Source of the DNA: an uncultured Maribacter sp.
GTDB lineage: Bacteria > Bacteroidota > Bacteroidia > Flavobacteriales > Flavobacteriaceae
Length of the DNA: 64,000 nt
NCBI GenBank assembly: GCA_947504045.1
Contig: CANNFY010000001.1
Span: forward strand, 744,001 to 808,000
Direction: 5' to 3'
Made by a program: the position numbers and the translations under genes. Shown one piece after another: positions 62,309 to 64,000 of the stretch. The notes below the pieces were generated by a model that was not told the DNA's origin, did not search any database, and saw nothing but the letters and a program-made list of their open reading frames with translations. How positions within the stretch are numbered: position 1 is the stretch's first letter; the number at the start of each line of letters is the position of its first letter.

Positions 62309-62911
62309 TTATTTTTGCCCTCTAAGTACAGGGTTTAACTCATCATCATTATACATTTTCATTTGCTTGTATACCTTCATAAATTTTGAACCTTCTTCAA
62401 TATCTACTAATAATTGATCTATTGCTGTAGTAAGGTCTTTTTTCTGTTCTAAAAGAATTTCTAATTTTGTAGTACAAGTTGCTATATGTTCTGCAGAAGC
62501 GTCTTTACGATCTACTTCTTCTTGCATATGGTATATTTTTAAAGCTAAGATAGATAAGCGGTCTATTGCCCATGCAGGACTTTCTGTATTAATAGTAGCA
62601 TTTTCTTTTATTTGTACCGATTGGTATTTGTTTAAAAAATAACTATCTATATACTCCACTAAGTCTGTTCTGTCTTGGTTACTAGCATCAATCTTACGTT
62701 TTAATATTAATGCCTCTTTAGGATTAATTTCTGGATCTCTTATAATATCTTCATAATGCCATTGTACGGTATCAATCCAATTTTTTCTATATAAAAGATG
62801 TGATATTTCGTTCTTTGGATAAGGATTTTCAAAAGGCTGGTTTACCGTATCTAAAATGTGGTACTGCTGAATGCTTTTTTCAAAAATATTGAAAGCAAAT
62901 TGACTAAACAT
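62309..62911 (-). CDS. DUF4254 protein
   Basis: This 200-residue helical, charged protein has DUF4254 segments: HLLYRKNWIDTVQWHYEDIIRDPEI, ALILKRKIDASNQDRTDLVEYID and NTESPAWAIDRLSILALKIYHMQEEVDR. The function is unknown. It is commonly paired with a GT9 glycosyltransferase gene in Bacteroidota, as here, so a role in lipopolysaccharide synthesis is suspected. No signal peptide is seen. Confidence 0.88.
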   Translation of the reverse strand: MFSQFAFNIFEKSIQQYHILDTVNQPFENPYPKNEISHLLYRKNWIDTVQWHYEDIIRDPEINPKEALILKRKIDASNQDRTDLVEYIDSYFLNKYQSVQIKENATINTESPAWAIDRLSILALKIYHMQEEVDRKDASAEHIATCTTKLEILLEQKKDLTTAIDQLLVDIEEGSKFMKVYKQMKMYNDDELNPVLRGQK

Positions 62912-62941
62912 GATAATAAATTTTAAACAAAGATACCTATT

Positions 62942-63877
62942 TTATGATAGGAATAAAGTGGAACAAAAAACTAAAGAAGCAAGTAAAATACTAAAGATTA
63001 ATCCTAATTCTTTGAATTTAGCTTTTTCTATAGATTCTATATAACTAGTAAAAAATATAGAGGAAGAGAAAAAAGTAAAAATTATAGGGTTACTTTTTCC
63101 AAAGGATAGCACAGATATTACTAAACCTAGTATAAATATATAGGAAATAATACGCATGGTTGTTACTTTACCAACACCAGTATTCCCCATCTTAAGAAAT
63201 GCCCATATACTGACAAAAATATTTAGTAATATGTATAGGATATATTTAGCATTAACCGCCCAATTTAAAAAATAGTCTTTATTAAATTGAAGTTCAAAAG
63301 TATATTGTTCTGTAATAAAATATGTGCTATTGGCTAAAACCAAAACACCATAGGTAATAGCTAAAAAAGGAACTAATCCTGCAAATGGGACAAGCCAATT
63401 TCTTATATTCTTAGGTTCGTAAATATATATAGCTGTAAATACAAGAATTAAAAAAAAGATAGACCAATTATAAAATAAGGAAGCTATTAAAATCCAAAGT
63501 GTAGCATCAAAAATTTTCAACTTTGTATTTTTTAAAGATTTAATGCTTAGTATTCTTCTAATCGCTAAAAGCGTAAAAAAGGAACCTACAATAGCTCTTG
63601 TATTAATTAAAGTTTCTGGAAAAACAAGACATAAGAGACCATAAAATAAAATAGCGAAAGAATTTGCTCCAGTAATTTTATTCCGTTGTATTATAAAATC
63701 GGAAACAAAAACACTACCCATTAAAACAGCTACTATTCCTATTTTAAATACTATTTCTTCTGTTTCTAAGACAGGATTATGAAGGTAAAATTGAACTAAC
63801 CAATAGAACAAAAACAAAAAAGTTACTACAATTATATAATTTATTGGTTTTGTTTTACCAAAAATGCTTGAAATCAT
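62942..63877 (-). CDS. DUF6427 integral membrane protein
   Basis: This 311-residue protein has about nine transmembrane helices and begins MISSIFGKTKPINYIIVVTFLFLFYW, the start that I associate with DUF6427 of Flavobacteriia. It contains few charged residues outside the loops. The function is unknown. It precedes the DUF4254 and GT9 genes on the same strand with a 30-base gap, and diverges from the DUF6341 gene. Confidence 0.78.
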   Translation of the reverse strand: MISSIFGKTKPINYIIVVTFLFLFYWLVQFYLHNPVLETEEIVFKIGIVAVLMGSVFVSDFIIQRNKITGANSFAILFYGLLCLVFPETLINTRAIVGSFFTLLAIRRILSIKSLKNTKLKIFDATLWILIASLFYNWSIFFLILVFTAIYIYEPKNIRNWLVPFAGLVPFLAITYGVLVLANSTYFITEQYTFELQFNKDYFLNWAVNAKYILYILLNIFVSIWAFLKMGNTGVGKVTTMRIISYIFILGLVISVLSFGKSNPIIFTFFSSSIFFTSYIESIEKAKFKELGLIFSILLASLVFCSTLFLS

Positions 63878-63897
63878 GCTTGATTTTTATATTTTTG
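63868..63897 (+). promoter_or_regulatory. Promoter of the DUF6341 gene
   Basis: TTG at 63868-63870, a 19-base spacer and TATTTTTG at 63890-63897 match the consensus, 20 bases before the ATG at 63918. The -33 box lies inside the first codons of the divergent DUF6427 gene. Confidence 0.65.
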
Positions 63898-63917
63898 CTT
63901 CGTAAATATACTATAAG

Positions 63918-64000
63918 ATGAAGGCATTTTTTGAAAGCATACAAGATTTATTTGTAAACGTACTATTTGCTCCGTTAGACACATTACGTTTTATGGAGAG
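63918..64000 (+). CDS. DUF6341 protein, partial (N-terminus only)
   Basis: The frame runs off the right edge after 27 codons: MKAFFESIQDLFVNVLFAPL, then DTLRFME. This opening is typical of the small DUF6341 membrane-associated protein of Flavobacteriia. The function is unknown. A good promoter lies just upstream. Confidence 0.7.
   Translation, partial: MKAFFESIQDLFVNVLFAPLDTLRFME

Overview
The window is about 32% GC, and its gene content points to a marine, pigmented, gliding member of the Flavobacteriaceae (Bacteroidota). Markers of this group are a SusC/SusD pair, the gliding lipoprotein GldH, the type IX secretion lipoprotein PorW/SprE, B-type succinate dehydrogenase, a zeaxanthin-type carotenoid cluster, a PL7 alginate-lyase-like lipoprotein, many flavobacterial DUF families (DUF4292, DUF6168, DUF6341, DUF6427, DUF4254), and promoters of the Bacteroidota type (TAnnTTTG at -7, TTG/TTTG about 20 bases upstream). 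I cannot name the species. No rRNA, tRNA, CRISPR array, prophage or complete insertion sequence was seen.

Layout. 1-6.7 kb: tRNA hydroxylase MiaE (cut by the window edge), aminopeptidase P, an unusual cytidylyltransferase/GHMP-kinase-like fusion, a cupin, a DUF2721 protein, and a RimK ligase overlapping an M14 deacylase. 6.9-10.4 kb: sdhCAB. 10.4-14.9 kb: a CarH-like MerR/B12-binding regulator followed by crtI-crtB-crtZ-crtY. 14.9-17 kb: a hidden 35-codon gene, then both 3-oxoacid CoA-transferase subunits with a small zinc-ribbon membrane protein between them. 17-22.2 kb: PBP1A, gldH, a RicT-like PSP1 protein and trhO. 22.5-26.2 kb: recA, a small lipoprotein, and an ECF sigma factor with a one-protein anti-sigma-like/beta-barrel partner. 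26.2-34.1 kb: plsC, trpS, an FKBP isomerase, dprA, an HU-SPOR fusion, an acyl-CoA thioesterase, a hydrolase-OsmC fusion and the PL7 lipoprotein. 34.1-40.9 kb: an EnvC-like factor, DUF4292 and TPR proteins, a nucleotidyltransferase, dut, a flippase and a lipoprotein.

41-50 kb is a long minus-strand block: porW/sprE, a bactofilin, atpI-like, DUF6168, atpB-E-F-H-A and atpG. The beta and epsilon genes (atpD, atpC) are absent, so the ATP synthase genes are split. A degenerate four-helix-bundle (S23/IVS-type) insertion lies between atpA and atpG. 50-52.6 kb holds a DUF2059 protein, a PaaE-like reductase and a patatin. 52.8-60.4 kb holds a tight operon of SusC, SusD, a nucleoside-hydrolase lipoprotein and a methylthioribose-kinase-like kinase, with a DUF2064 gene upstream. 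The window ends with a TetR regulator, a GT9 glycosyltransferase, DUF4254 and DUF6427 proteins and the start of a DUF6341 gene.

The strongest leads are the SusCD/nucleoside-hydrolase/kinase operon as a candidate nucleoside-scavenging system, the probable B12-photoreceptor control of carotenoids with a visible dyad at the crtI start, the insertion inside the ATP synthase operon, and the uncatalogued 35-residue gene beside the carotenoid cluster.
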